A stretch of DNA of 64,000 bases from Acinetobacter guillouiae CIP 63.46. Its GTDB lineage: Bacteria; Pseudomonadota; Gammaproteobacteria; Pseudomonadales; Moraxellaceae. Position 1 is the first letter of the stretch. Each line of letters begins with the position of its first letter. Under the pieces are notes generated by a model. That model was not told the origin of the DNA, made no database searches, and worked only from the letters and a program-made list of their open reading frames with translations. The position numbers and the translations under genes are program-made. The stretch covers positions 956,324-1,020,323 of the forward strand of contig NZ_KB849283.1 of assembly GCF_000368145.1 (NCBI RefSeq). Reading direction: 5' to 3'. Below are positions 9,501 through 18,750 of the stretch, in pieces.

Positions 9501-10005
9501 TCTGTTTTTTATATTCTTTTTATATATGTGAGACTGATATGCAATAATTTAGATCAATTTTTTTTAGTCAAAATGCAAGCTTGCTATTTATGAGTGCAAT
9601 ATAGGATGGTTTATAAAATTGGTGCTCTACTTAGGCAACTTCATCCACTTGTTCATCTGAATAGATTGAAGTCTGTAGCGGTCAACTGCTTTTTAGAGTG
9701 AGTCAGCATCACCTTTATGCTCTTTCAAAAGCTCAAGTTTTTTTATGATTTAACTTTATTTTATCGTGGCGATCTTTTACGTTTTTTATGACTTTTCCTA
9801 CAAATTTTTATTTTCTTATGTTGAGAAATATGACGATTTACGCTCTAAATATTAACCTTATATTTTAAGTATCACTTCTCTATAAGTAATATGTGAGCAA
9901 TCCAATAAAAAATGCGTATTAAATTTTTACGCAATAAATAATAATATATAAGACTCGTCCTACGCCTACATAAAACAACAGCTATATTTTATCAATGAGA
10001 ATGCT
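9501..10005. other. Intergenic region upstream of the urea operon
   Basis: About 500 bases between the divergent allophanate hydrolase and monooxygenase-like genes. It is AT-rich with many stops in every frame and should contain both promoters. I found no RNA gene, no repeat and no urea transporter remnant. Confidence 0.45.
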
Positions 10006-10278
10006 ATGGTTAAGCTAAGTGGTCAGTTAATCTGTGTGTCTGAACAAGAATTAAATATCGTAATCAAGTGTCTTCCAGAACATATCAAGTTAACCAGACA
10101 AGAACAAGGTTGTGTTTCTTTTGAGGTCAAACAAAGCCAAAATCCCTTAATTTGGGATGTGCATGAAGTTTTTGAGAATCGACAAAGTTTTGAAAATCAT
10201 CAACGTAGAATATCTGGTTCTGTATGGGGAATTAAAACCCAACATATTCAAAGATTATATGAAATAACACTCGATTAA
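10006..10278 (+). CDS. Antibiotic biosynthesis monooxygenase (ABM/YgiN-like) domain protein
   Basis: A 90-residue single-domain protein with the ABM ferredoxin-like pattern: a first strand KLSGQLICV, a helix with LPEHIKLTRQEQGCVSFEV, a strand IWDVHEVFENRQSFENHQ, and a C-terminal segment. Relatives act as quinol monooxygenases or heme-degrading enzymes. The length fits a dimeric stand-alone ABM protein, but the substrate cannot be told. It is convergent with the DJ-1/PfpI gene. Confidence 0.75.
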   Translation: MVKLSGQLICVSEQELNIVIKCLPEHIKLTRQEQGCVSFEVKQSQNPLIWDVHEVFENRQSFENHQRRISGSVWGIKTQHIQRLYEITLD

Positions 10279-10324
10279 AGGGCTATCTCAAAAATTTAAA
10301 CTTTGTCTAACCTGCCCTATTCAC

Positions 10325-10864
10325 TTATTCCAACTCTTTTAATATCGCCTCATTAAAGGCAGGAATATCATCTGGACTACGTGATGTAATGAGTACCCAT
10401 CCACCCGTATTACAACGATGAACTTCTTCATCTGTCCAGTTTGCACCTGCGTTCTCTAAATCTATGCGAATACTTTTATATGAAGTCAAATTTTTATCTT
10501 TAATTCTTTCTGCATTGATTAAAGCCCATGGTCCATGACATATGGCAGCAATCGGTTTCTTATGGTCTGTAAAGGATTGAATGATTTTCTTAGCATTCTC
10601 ATCAATTCTCAATTGATCGGCATTGACCGTTCCCCCTGGAATAACCAGCAGGTCATAATCACTTGGATCTACTTTTTCCAAAATCGCATGCGGACTATAT
10701 GACACCGATTTTTCATCATCATGAACAACGGTTCGTACATCGTTTAATTCAATCGCAGCGTGTATGCTTTCTATGCCCTTGCTCGTCAAAAAGTCTAAAG
10801 GTTTTTTAAGCTCATCATGCTCAACGCCAGAATTGGAAGTGATGAATAGTACTTTTTTAGTCAT
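10325..10864 (-). CDS. DJ-1/PfpI family protein (type 1 glutamine amidotransferase-like)
   Basis: A 179-residue cytosolic protein. The nucleophile-elbow motif AAICHGPW places Cys109 next to His110, as in PfpI/YhbO/DJ-1 proteins, and DLLVIPGGTVNADQLR provides the conserved acidic/Gly-rich turn. Members act as glyoxalases or deglycases or as stress chaperones. The length matches the YhbO/PfpI subgroup. It is transcribed alone and leftward. Confidence 0.92.
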   Translation of the reverse strand: MTKKVLFITSNSGVEHDELKKPLDFLTSKGIESIHAAIELNDVRTVVHDDEKSVSYSPHAILEKVDPSDYDLLVIPGGTVNADQLRIDENAKKIIQSFTDHKKPIAAICHGPWALINAERIKDKNLTSYKSIRIDLENAGANWTDEEVHRCNTGGWVLITSRSPDDIPAFNEAILKELE

Positions 10865-11155
10865 TTTCTTACTCCAATAATACGGTATATTTCAAGCTAA
10901 CAAAAAATACGATTGTAGATGTACAAGTTTTAGCTTCTTATTGTTAAATGTTTTAGGATATTGTTTTAAGGCTTGTTATATATCCTTTTTATTTTTTTAA
11001 TCTATAAATAATTAAATAACACTATTAAGCAGCCTATGTATTAAACATCAAATACCGCCATAACAAAAATTACAGAAAAGACCAAAAATTATTCATTCAA
11101 AAAATGGCATAACTATTGCTTTTTTCAAGTGACCTTTTAGTTATGAATCTCCTCA

Positions 11156-12439
11156 ATGAAGCTTATTAAACGCTCTTTATTTTTACAAGTGATGATTGCA
11201 TTGGTGATTGGTTGTTTATTCGGTTACTTTTTGCCTCATATTGCGATCAATTTTCAAGTGTTTGGTAATGGCTTTGTCAAACTTGTCAAAATGCTGATTG
11301 CACCGCTTATATTCTGTGTCATTGTGTTAGGAATCTATGGTGCAGGAGACTTAAAAAAAGCTGGGAAAGTGGGAATAAAAACGCTGATTTATTTTGAAAT
11401 AATGACCACTATCGCTTTAATTTTAGGATTAGCCGCAGCTTATATATTTAAACCTGGGCATGGTATGCACGTGGATATTTCAACATTAGATGCATCCCAA
11501 ATGACCAAGTACAATGAAAATATCCATGCAGTTACAGGTATATCTGATTTCTTTTTAAATATGATTCCTCAAACCGCTGTGGGCGCATTTACAGGGAATG
11601 ATATTCTGCAAGTGGTTGTCTTTTCAATTTTATTTGGCGTTGCATTATCTATGCTGTCTAAAGATGTCAGTGAACCTGTCGCCTCTTTTATTGACAAAAT
11701 ATCTCAAGTTATTTTTAAAATCATGTCCATCATCATCAAACTGGCTCCTATCGGCGTTTTTGGTGCAATTTCTTTTACCGTGGCAAAATTTGGAATAGAA
11801 ACTTTACTTAATTTGGGCTATTTGGTCTTAATTTATTATGCAACTGTGATTTTCTTTGTGATCGTCATACTTGGTCTGGTATTAAAACTCTTAGGTTTCA
11901 ATATTTTTAAGCTCATTCGCTATTTTAGAGAAGAAATCACCATCGTATGTGGAACATCATCTTCTGATTCAGTATTACCACAAGTGATGTATAAACTAAA
12001 AAAATTAGGGATAAAAGACTCCACTGTAAGCCTAGTCATTCCATCGGGTTACTCTTTTAACTTAGATGGCTTTTCAATTTATCTCACCCTTGCTGTTGTA
12101 TTTATCGCGCAAGCGACAGGTGTTCACCTAACAATTTCAGACCTCATCATGATTCTTTTAATCACCTTATTTACCTCAAAAGGAGCACATGGCATTCCTG
12201 CATCAGCGATCGTTGTACTCGCTGCGACTTTATCCAGTTTTCCTGTTATCCCGGCGATTGGCTTGGTATTGATCCTTTCAGTGGATTGGCTGATTGGTAT
12301 TTTAAGAGCAGTAAGCAACTTGATTGGTAATTGTGTCGCAACTTTAGTGATTGGTGTATGGGAAAATGATGTTGATAAGAAACGTGTACATCAAATGTTA
12401 GATGATCCGAACTGGGCAAAAAATGAATTGAGCAGTTAA
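11156..12439 (+). CDS. dctA: Dicarboxylate/amino acid:cation symporter (DAACS family)
   Basis: 427 residues with about eight transmembrane helices and two re-entrant loops. The first loop has the serine-rich signature GTSSSDSVLPQ, and the second follows IPSGYSFNLDG and continues through SKGAHGIPASA. These are hallmarks of C4-dicarboxylate (DctA) and glutamate (GltP) carriers, which use a sodium or proton gradient at the inner membrane. The C-terminus VSNLIGNCVATLVIG...WE fits DctA well. Substrate assignment is by family only. No good Shine-Dalgarno sequence precedes the ATG. Confidence 0.85.
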   Translation: MKLIKRSLFLQVMIALVIGCLFGYFLPHIAINFQVFGNGFVKLVKMLIAPLIFCVIVLGIYGAGDLKKAGKVGIKTLIYFEIMTTIALILGLAAAYIFKPGHGMHVDISTLDASQMTKYNENIHAVTGISDFFLNMIPQTAVGAFTGNDILQVVVFSILFGVALSMLSKDVSEPVASFIDKISQVIFKIMSIIIKLAPIGVFGAISFTVAKFGIETLLNLGYLVLIYYATVIFFVIVILGLVLKLLGFNIFKLIRYFREEITIVCGTSSSDSVLPQVMYKLKKLGIKDSTVSLVIPSGYSFNLDGFSIYLTLAVVFIAQATGVHLTISDLIMILLITLFTSKGAHGIPASAIVVLAATLSSFPVIPAIGLVLILSVDWLIGILRAVSNLIGNCVATLVIGVWENDVDKKRVHQMLDDPNWAKNELSS

Positions 12440-12580
12440 AACGCAATTAACACATAGTGGGGAAAAATTAGAGTTTTATTCTGTAGCAAAACCAATGCAC
12501 TACATAACCAACGCACTATTAGCAACACAATACGCTTTAGATAAAATCCTTTAACGCTATCTTAAGCACACATATTTCAT

Positions 12581-12618
12581 AAAAACCATTTCCGCATTGA
12601 GTCGCTGAAATGGTTTTT
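12581..12618. terminator. Terminator between convergent dctA and MFS genes
   Basis: A 12-bp stem (AAAAACCATTTC with its complement at 12607-12618) and a 14-nt loop, with a T run on the plus strand and an A run on the other side. It may work in both directions. Confidence 0.75.
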
Positions 12619-12702
12619 TTATGAATCACAGTTATTCACTTAAACTAAAGCCCTCAATCGAAGACCATTCCAGGAAGCACACACAAAAAATCGTGCTGAT
12701 CA

Positions 12703-13929
12703 TCATGACGGATCATTTGATATGGCTATGCTGTGATTATCTATGCTGTCATTAGCCATACGGTAATGTCCCCATAATACAATCACCAACACCATACCCC
12801 CTGCGCATAATGCAACGAGAAAACCCGATCTTAGCCCATAGCCATCAACCATTTGTCCAGAGATTGCGGCTCCTAGTGCCACACCAACATTTAACCCAGC
12901 CAGTAACCATGTCATACCTTCCGTCAGGCGATGTTTTGGCACAATGCGCTCAACCAGTGTCATTGCGACGATCATCGTCGGTGCAAAAAATACCCCTGCC
13001 AGTAAAACACTACTTGCCAACATCGTAATACTATTCACCCATAATAAGGGTAATGTACTCGCTGCAGTTACCACGCCTCCGAGTAATAAAAGATGCTGTA
13101 AAGACATTTTCAATTTAACTGCACCAAATAATAAGCCAGCTAAACATGAACTTAACGCATATGCTGAAAGCACCAAACTGGCAGCTGCAGGCTGACCAAG
13201 ATGTTCAGCAAAGGCGACACTAACGATATCAATCGTGCCTACAATGATCCCCATTCCAACCATTAACAATGTCAGCAAGCGTATCTGAACAAGCATAATG
13301 ATTGAGCCGGAACGCTTATGAGTTAAATCTTGTGTGTCGATTTGGGGTTCTGTACCTCGTTGTAACACCAGTAAAAATACACCGATAATCAACAACAATG
13401 TTGCAACCAGTAAACTTGCTTGTGGTAACACTGCTACCGATAAGCCAACAGACAATGGCGGACCAATAATAAAGGTGACTTCATCTAGTACTGTTTCTAG
13501 TGAGTAAGCGGTTTGTAATTGAGCTTGTCCAGCATATATTGCCGTCCAACGTGCCCTTACCATGGCAGATATACTGGGCATAAAACCCGCCAATAATGCC
13601 CCCACAAACAACGTCCAATCAGCTGCCCGCCACCATGAAGCAAATACCAATATCAGTAAACCGATACTGCTGATCGTTGTTACGATAGGCAGTATGCGGC
13701 TTTGTCCATATTGATCAACTAACTTTGATACTTGGGGCGACACTAATGCGTATGTCAATACGAATACCGCAGATACTCCACCTGCCAGCGCATAACTCCC
13801 CCTCATTTGAGACAACATAACAATGATACCAATGCCGGTCATCGGTAAGGCAATCCGAGCCAATAGCCCAGCCAAAGCAAAACCTTGGGTCCCTGCGACA
13901 AAAAATAGTTCTCTATATGGACCAATCAT
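12703..13929 (-). CDS. MFS transporter, probably a drug/metabolite exporter
   Basis: About 408 residues with 12 predicted transmembrane helices and a cytoplasmic loop around TEPQIDTQDLTHKRS. Motif A-like VSPQVSKLVDQYGQSR follows helix 2. The frame opens upstream to 14007, but the ATG at 13929 has AGGAG seven bases before it and gives a normal N-terminus (MIGPYRELFF). It is divergent from a TetR regulator with three operator-like sites in between, the usual arrangement for a pump repressed by its neighbour. The substrate is unknown. Confidence 0.85.
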   Translation of the reverse strand: MIGPYRELFFVAGTQGFALAGLLARIALPMTGIGIIVMLSQMRGSYALAGGVSAVFVLTYALVSPQVSKLVDQYGQSRILPIVTTISSIGLLILVFASWWRAADWTLFVGALLAGFMPSISAMVRARWTAIYAGQAQLQTAYSLETVLDEVTFIIGPPLSVGLSVAVLPQASLLVATLLLIIGVFLLVLQRGTEPQIDTQDLTHKRSGSIIMLVQIRLLTLLMVGMGIIVGTIDIVSVAFAEHLGQPAAASLVLSAYALSSCLAGLLFGAVKLKMSLQHLLLLGGVVTAASTLPLLWVNSITMLASSVLLAGVFFAPTMIVAMTLVERIVPKHRLTEGMTWLLAGLNVGVALGAAISGQMVDGYGLRSGFLVALCAGGMVLVIVLWGHYRMANDSIDNHSIAISNDPS

Positions 13930-13982
13930 CAGACTCTCCTGAATACAATCTCTTGCAAACATATAAGGATTCAGTAAAAATA

Positions 13983-14050
13983 CATACATTGCGTATGAAT
14001 AAAGCATACATTCATACGCAATGTATGTAAATAATCATACGAAATGTATG
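13983..14050. promoter_or_regulatory. Three TetR operator copies in the MFS/TetR divergent promoter
   Basis: Three 15-bp sites with the form CATAC-N5-GTATG lie at 13983-13997, 14013-14027 and 14036-14050. The centres read ATTGC, GCAAT and GAAAT. The first two sit in a longer inverted repeat with arms of about 19 bases. All lie between the MFS start (13929) and the TetR ribosome-binding site (14052-14058), so binding would block both promoters. Recognition by the adjacent TetR protein is inferred. Confidence 0.75.
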
Positions 14051-14063
14051 TAAGGAGAAATTG

Positions 14064-14657
14064 ATGGTTCGTCGTACACGTATTGAAATGGAAGAAACCC
14101 GTGCTGCACTGATCGCAATGGCTCGAAAAGTCTTTAGTGAACGCGGTTATGCCGATACCTCAATGGATGATCTCACCGCACAAGCAGGTTTCACTCGTGG
14201 TGCGTTGTATCACCATTTTGGTGATAAAAAAGGATTACTGGCTGCAGTCGTCGCACAAATCGATCATGAAATGGATCAACGTTTAGATATGATCTCCGAA
14301 CAAGCTAAAGATATTTGGTCAGGATTTAGTCAGCGTTGTCATACTTATCTGGACATGGCAATAGAATCAGAATATCAACGCATCGTACTGCGTGATGCAC
14401 GGGCGGTATTGGGTAGTGCATCTATAGATTCGCAACAGCACTGTATTGATTCTATGCAAAGACAGATAGCACAACTTATCCAGCAAGGAATCATTGAGCA
14501 AGCTGATCCGCAAGCACTCGCCTGCTTAATTTATGGCAGTTTAGCTGAAACCGCGTTTTGGATAGCTGATGGTGAAGACCATAATCAAAGACTCAAATCT
14601 GGAAGAACAGCACTAAACCTTTTACTCCGCGGGTTATTGATTAAAGTAGATCAATAA
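14064..14657 (+). CDS. TetR/AcrR family repressor of the adjacent MFS pump
   Basis: 197 residues. The N-terminal helix-turn-helix spans about residues 10-56 (ALIAMARKVFSERGYADTSM, then AGFTRGALYHHFGDKKGLL). The rest is a helical ligand-binding and dimer domain. The start is ATG 14064, seven bases after AAGGAGA, rather than the TTG just before it. The three CATAC-N5-GTATG sites upstream point to auto-repression and control of the divergent exporter. The inducer is unknown. Confidence 0.92.
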   Translation: MVRRTRIEMEETRAALIAMARKVFSERGYADTSMDDLTAQAGFTRGALYHHFGDKKGLLAAVVAQIDHEMDQRLDMISEQAKDIWSGFSQRCHTYLDMAIESEYQRIVLRDARAVLGSASIDSQQHCIDSMQRQIAQLIQQGIIEQADPQALACLIYGSLAETAFWIADGEDHNQRLKSGRTALNLLLRGLLIKVDQ

Positions 14658-14853
14658 AAATTCTGATTACTATGAGTACAGGGATTAAATTGAAACTCGA
14701 TATTCAGAATAAAGTCAGAAAACTAGGATCGATATCCCTATTGATGACTTCAATTTAGGATAGTTTTTAGCTTAAACCGATCCTGATTTTAACTATGTAT
14801 CTTTTGTCTGCTATACGATAAATTAACTGTAATTCTGAATTTTCGAGGTTTTT

Positions 14854-15369
14854 TTGAACTGGAATAATATAGAGATCCATTTTTCTCAAGTTGTTTTAAA
14901 ACCATTTACATCTTTAGATGCTGATGAGGTATTTCAGCATATTACTCCCACCTTGACTCGATATATGGCTTGGGATCCTCCGCAAAGCCGTCAAGAGTTT
15001 GATGAGATTTGGCATAAATGGCTAGAGAATATTAAAGATGGGAATGAGTTAATTTTCGTCGTCAGAAACATTGCCAATCATGATTTTCTTGGCCTTGCAG
15101 GACTGCATCAAATACAAACGGAAACACCTGAATTAGGCATTTGGATTCGAGAAGATCGACATAAGTCAGGATTTGGTAAAGATGCGGTAACAAGCATGGT
15201 TCATTGGGCTTCTGTTAACTTGAGTTTTAAAAATTTTATTTATCCTGTAGCTGTCGAAAATTATGCCAGTCGCCATATCGCAGAATCTTTAGGTGGGGTT
15301 ATTTCTGAGTATAAAAAGAAACCTAAATATGATTCTGTAACCTATGCTATTCCTCCTCATACTGCATAA
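14854..15369 (+). CDS. GNAT family N-acetyltransferase (RimJ/RimL-like)
   Basis: 171 residues. The RimL-type layout is visible: LKPFTSLDADEVFQHI at the start, TRYMAWDPPQ, then FLGLAGLHQIQTETPELGIW and the acetyl-CoA loop region REDRHKSGFGKDAVTSMV, ending with ENYASRHIAESLGG. No ATG is available at the N-terminus; a TTG with GAGG six bases upstream is the likely start. It could acetylate an amino acid, a small molecule or a protein N-terminus. Confidence 0.85.
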   Translation: MNWNNIEIHFSQVVLKPFTSLDADEVFQHITPTLTRYMAWDPPQSRQEFDEIWHKWLENIKDGNELIFVVRNIANHDFLGLAGLHQIQTETPELGIWIREDRHKSGFGKDAVTSMVHWASVNLSFKNFIYPVAVENYASRHIAESLGGVISEYKKKPKYDSVTYAIPPHTA

Positions 15370-15484
15370 TACCAATGGATAGATTGAATTGTTTATGATT
15401 TATTGATGATGGATACTGAGCATATTTGCAGTTTTGCAATCAACTCATGCGGTAATGGTGGCATTTTCATGTAAAAGTCGATAC

Positions 15485-15503
15485 GATAATGAGAATTATT
15501 GTT
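15485..15503. promoter_or_regulatory. Fur box
   Basis: GATAATGAGAATTATTGTT matches the 19-bp Fur consensus at 15 positions and lies 19 bases before the start of the siderophore-interacting protein gene. Iron-dependent repression is therefore expected. Confidence 0.75.
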
Positions 15504-15521
15504 ATTTATATGGAATAAATC

Positions 15522-16331
15522 ATGGCGCTGAATGCACATCGCACTTTTATTCAAGTGAAAGAGAAAATATATCTAGGTCCAAACTATATCCGTATTATTT
15601 TTGACTGTGCAGATGTTGAGAAATTCAAACACACTAGTATTGGTGATAACAATAAAATTTTTATTCCAAGGCATGATCAAACCACAATAGAAATTCCTGA
15701 TTTTGATTTTAATCAACGTAAATGGATTGTCAGTAATCCTGAGATGATGCCAGAAATTCGGACTTATACCCATCGTGATATTGATTTAGTCAATAAAACT
15801 CTAACCATCGAGTTTGCAATGCATGGTACAGATACGGTGGCTTGTCACTGGGCAGATCGTGCTCAACCTGGAGATCAAATTGGCGTAACCATGTCTACTG
15901 CCGCTAAAAATTCAATCCCTACAGGACTAAATCATTATCTCATTATCACCGATGGGACGGGACTTGCAGTCACTCAAGCGATCTTAGAAAAATTAACAGC
16001 TGATGCCAAAGTATATGTCATTGCAGAAGTGGCAACTGTAAAAGATCAAATCGAACTGCAGACGCAAGCTGATTTAGAGCAAATATGGCTGTTCAATCCG
16101 AACCCGCTTCAACAAAGCTTATTGGCTGATGAGTTGTTACGCCATCCTGAATTCATTAATCTACCAGCAAGCCGTTTTGCACATATTACCGCTGAACTAC
16201 AAGCTGTACGCGCATGTCGTAATATCTTAAGAAAGCAAAGTGATTGGGGCAAAGAAAATTGTTATGCCTGTTCTTACTGGCAGATTGGGAAAGCAGATAA
16301 TGAACGACAGTCTAAAGTGCTAGATGATTAA
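15522..16331 (+). CDS. Siderophore-interacting protein (FAD/NAD(P)H-dependent ferric-siderophore reductase)
   Basis: 269 residues, the normal size for ViuB/YqjH-type reductases that release iron from ferric siderophores in the cytoplasm. The N-terminal FAD-binding barrel includes PEIRTYTHRDIDLVNKTLTI, with R-T-Y-T as the flavin motif. The C-terminal domain includes HYLIITDGTGLAVTQAILE and ends near YACSYWQIGK, which fits the SIP family Y-x-Y-W-x-x-G motif. The Fur box in its promoter supports an iron role. No siderophore biosynthesis or receptor genes are adjacent. Confidence 0.93.
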   Translation: MALNAHRTFIQVKEKIYLGPNYIRIIFDCADVEKFKHTSIGDNNKIFIPRHDQTTIEIPDFDFNQRKWIVSNPEMMPEIRTYTHRDIDLVNKTLTIEFAMHGTDTVACHWADRAQPGDQIGVTMSTAAKNSIPTGLNHYLIITDGTGLAVTQAILEKLTADAKVYVIAEVATVKDQIELQTQADLEQIWLFNPNPLQQSLLADELLRHPEFINLPASRFAHITAELQAVRACRNILRKQSDWGKENCYACSYWQIGKADNERQSKVLDD

Positions 16332-16395
16332 GCCCAAAGTGAATAAATGATCAATCCCGAAATATCTGATTTATATTATTTCGGATAGATGCATT

Positions 16396-16427
16396 AAAAC
16401 CTTATAAACTAGCATTTATAAGGTTTT
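16396..16427. terminator. Terminator after the siderophore-interacting protein gene
   Basis: A 13-bp perfect stem (AAAACCTTATAAA with its complement at 16415-16427) and a 6-nt loop, bordered by A and T runs. It may serve either strand. Confidence 0.85.
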
Positions 16428-16596
16428 TGATTCCCAAAAAACTCAATTGAAAAAACACGAGTCTTAGAAATATAGAATAATTAGAGAATCAAGTTTAATA
16501 CCTAAGAACTGACAAATTTCCAAACTCATTCATGAATGTAATAGAGAAAATCAGCTACACATCAAAACCAAACCCATATTATTGATTTAAAGATAT

Positions 16597-17376
16597 TTAA
16601 ATCGTTTTCTCATTCATATAGCGCCAATATCGCTTTGGTACATATTGAATATGCAGTTTAATGTTTTTTCGCGCTGAAATATTTACACTGTTAAAATAAT
16701 CTTTCCAAAGCTGATCATATAGAACCTCTTGATGATCTAATTCAACACTAAAATCCTGACTAGAGCCTTGATGAATATTTTGATCAATTTCTAAGACATT
16801 CATATTGACTTGATGAACCTGTCTTAAATCATAATAGATACCAAAATTTCGTTTTTCATCATAAATAAGCCAGCGCTGATCTTGATATCTGGCTTTAAAA
16901 TGCTTTTCGATCAAAGGCAAAACATTGAAATCTGGCTTAACCAAGCTTAAAAATAATTCATCTTTACACTTTTTAAAGCGAACAAAAGCTTCCATACGAT
17001 GTTTTTCTCTTCCCACTTGTTTGGCCCATTTTGACAGTGCCAAAACATCTGGATGGCCATAATCTCGATCAATCGCTTTTTGAGCGAAGAATGCATAAAC
17101 ACTAAAATTAAACAGATGTTGAAAAGCATCTTCCTGTTCAGATAAAAAAGTATAGTAAAAATTACGTAAACCACTTGCTGAAACTTTTAACTTTAGGCCT
17201 TGCCAAACTCTATTGGCTTGAGCGTCATTGGATTCAACAAAAATCGTTTCATCAAATAAAGCGGCTTGGGTGTTATTTTCACTTGAGACAATGACATCAA
17301 ACTCTTTAAATTGAAATGCACGAAATACACAGCACAAAATCCCTGTCATGGTCCCATCAAAAATATATTTCGCCAT
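16597..17376 (-). CDS. TIGR03915 family putative DNA repair protein
   Basis: 259 residues. It starts MAKYIFDGTMTGILCCVFRA, the conserved opening of TIGR03915 proteins, and contains GREKHRMEAFVRFKK, DQRWLIYDEKRNFGIYYD and a C-terminal YVPKRYWRYMNEK. The family always accompanies a radical SAM protein (the next gene upstream) and carries a uracil-DNA-glycosylase-like region in related fusions. It is presumed to act in DNA repair or modification, but no reaction is proven. The upstream gene ends right at its start codon, so the two are co-translated. Confidence 0.85.
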   Translation of the reverse strand: MAKYIFDGTMTGILCCVFRAFQFKEFDVIVSSENNTQAALFDETIFVESNDAQANRVWQGLKLKVSASGLRNFYYTFLSEQEDAFQHLFNFSVYAFFAQKAIDRDYGHPDVLALSKWAKQVGREKHRMEAFVRFKKCKDELFLSLVKPDFNVLPLIEKHFKARYQDQRWLIYDEKRNFGIYYDLRQVHQVNMNVLEIDQNIHQGSSQDFSVELDHQEVLYDQLWKDYFNSVNISARKNIKLHIQYVPKRYWRYMNEKTI

Positions 17377-18636
17377 TTAGAATAACAAGTCCAACTGGGG
17401 TGAAAGTTGTTGAGTATATTTTGAATGCCCTGTCTGTAATATTTTCTGGCGAATTTGACTGGGTAATTGATCTTTTAAAAATGGTGGAGTATCTGCACAA
17501 CGAATAAAATGCATTGTCCTATTATAAGCAATCCCCAATTTTTTGATTTGATCAATATGAATTTTACCAAAGCGACGTGCTTGAACAATCTTTTTAGCTG
17601 AACGCACCCCAATTCCAGGGACTCTTAAGATCATTCGATATTCAGCTTGATTGATATCGATAGGAAATTGTTCAGGATGACGTAGCGCCCAACTCAGTTT
17701 GGGGTCGATATCTAAGTCTAAATTTGGATGCTTTGCATTGACAATTTCAGTCGCTTCAAAGCCATAAAATCGCATTAACCAATCAGATTGATACAATCTA
17801 TTTTCACGCAATAATGGCGGTGCTGAACCCACTGAAGGCAATGCTTTTTCTTCATCATTAATCGGAATATAGCCCGAAAAATATACCCGTTTTAGTTTAA
17901 ATTCTTTGTAGTGACGATCAGCCATTAAGATAATATCTTGATCCGTTTCATTATGTGCGCCCACCACCATTTGAGTTGTTTGTCCTGCTGGAACAAACTT
18001 CGGCACAGTTTTTATAATTTTTCTTTCATCTTTAAATTGAATCAAACGATCTCGAATAATACCCAAATCTTTTTGCACTTCATCATGGGTTTTTTCAGGA
18101 GCAAACTTTTTAAGGCCTTCCGCGGTAGGCATTTCTAAATTGATACTCATCCGATCTACATAAAGCCCTGCCTCATGGATAATCTCCTGTGAAGCACCTG
18201 GAATCGTTTTAAGATGAATATAGCCATTAAAGTTTTCTTCTAATCGTAGCTTTTTAACGACTTGTAGCATGCGCTCCATGGTATAGTCTGCTGACTTAAA
18301 AATTCCTGAACTGAGAAACAGGCCTTCGATATAATTTCTTCTATAAAAATTAATGGTTAAATCAACAACTTCTTGTACCGTAAAAGCAGCTCGTTTGACA
18401 TCATTAGAACGGCGAGAAACACAATATGAGCAATCAAAAATACACACATTGGAAAATAAGATTTTAAGCAGCGACACACATCGACCATCTTCGGTATAAC
18501 TATGGCAAATTCCAGCCCCCGTATTGCCTAGCCCACTGTCTTTGTTTTTACGGTTACTGCCACTGGATGAACATGACACATCATACTTCGCAGCATCTGC
18601 TAAAATTTGCAGCTTTTCTCTAATACGCTCTGTCAT
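17377..18636 (-). CDS. Putative DNA modification/repair radical SAM protein (TIGR03916)
   Basis: 419 residues. The radical SAM cluster motif is the Cys-x3-Cys-x2-Cys in SNVCIFDCSYCVSRR. An unusual upstream motif, SCSSSGSNRKNKDSGLGN, is characteristic of this family. The C-terminal part carries a helix-hairpin-helix DNA-binding motif (LRVPGIGVRSAKKIVQARR) and ends in a FIRCADTPP region. It probably makes a radical-based DNA modification or repair with TIGR03915. The start is ATG 18636 with AGGTGTGA before it, rather than the GTG three bases upstream. Confidence 0.88.
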   Translation of the reverse strand: MTERIREKLQILADAAKYDVSCSSSGSNRKNKDSGLGNTGAGICHSYTEDGRCVSLLKILFSNVCIFDCSYCVSRRSNDVKRAAFTVQEVVDLTINFYRRNYIEGLFLSSGIFKSADYTMERMLQVVKKLRLEENFNGYIHLKTIPGASQEIIHEAGLYVDRMSINLEMPTAEGLKKFAPEKTHDEVQKDLGIIRDRLIQFKDERKIIKTVPKFVPAGQTTQMVVGAHNETDQDIILMADRHYKEFKLKRVYFSGYIPINDEEKALPSVGSAPPLLRENRLYQSDWLMRFYGFEATEIVNAKHPNLDLDIDPKLSWALRHPEQFPIDINQAEYRMILRVPGIGVRSAKKIVQARRFGKIHIDQIKKLGIAYNRTMHFIRCADTPPFLKDQLPSQIRQKILQTGHSKYTQQLSPQLDLLF

Positions 18637-18750
18637 CACTCACACCTAATTTTCCGAATGAACTTTAGTGATTATATAAATTATGAGCGGTCAACAACGG
18701 CGATTTCTTTATTGTTGCGACATGAGCTGTCGTATAAATTTAAAGCATTA

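Noticed and set aside
13930-14007. Longer N-terminus for the MFS transporter
   Set aside because: It would run through the operator array, and the ATG at 13929 has a strong ribosome-binding site.
14658-14853. Short ATG frame starting near 14672 (MSTGIKLK...)
   Set aside because: Only about 29 codons, no ribosome-binding site and no family resemblance.
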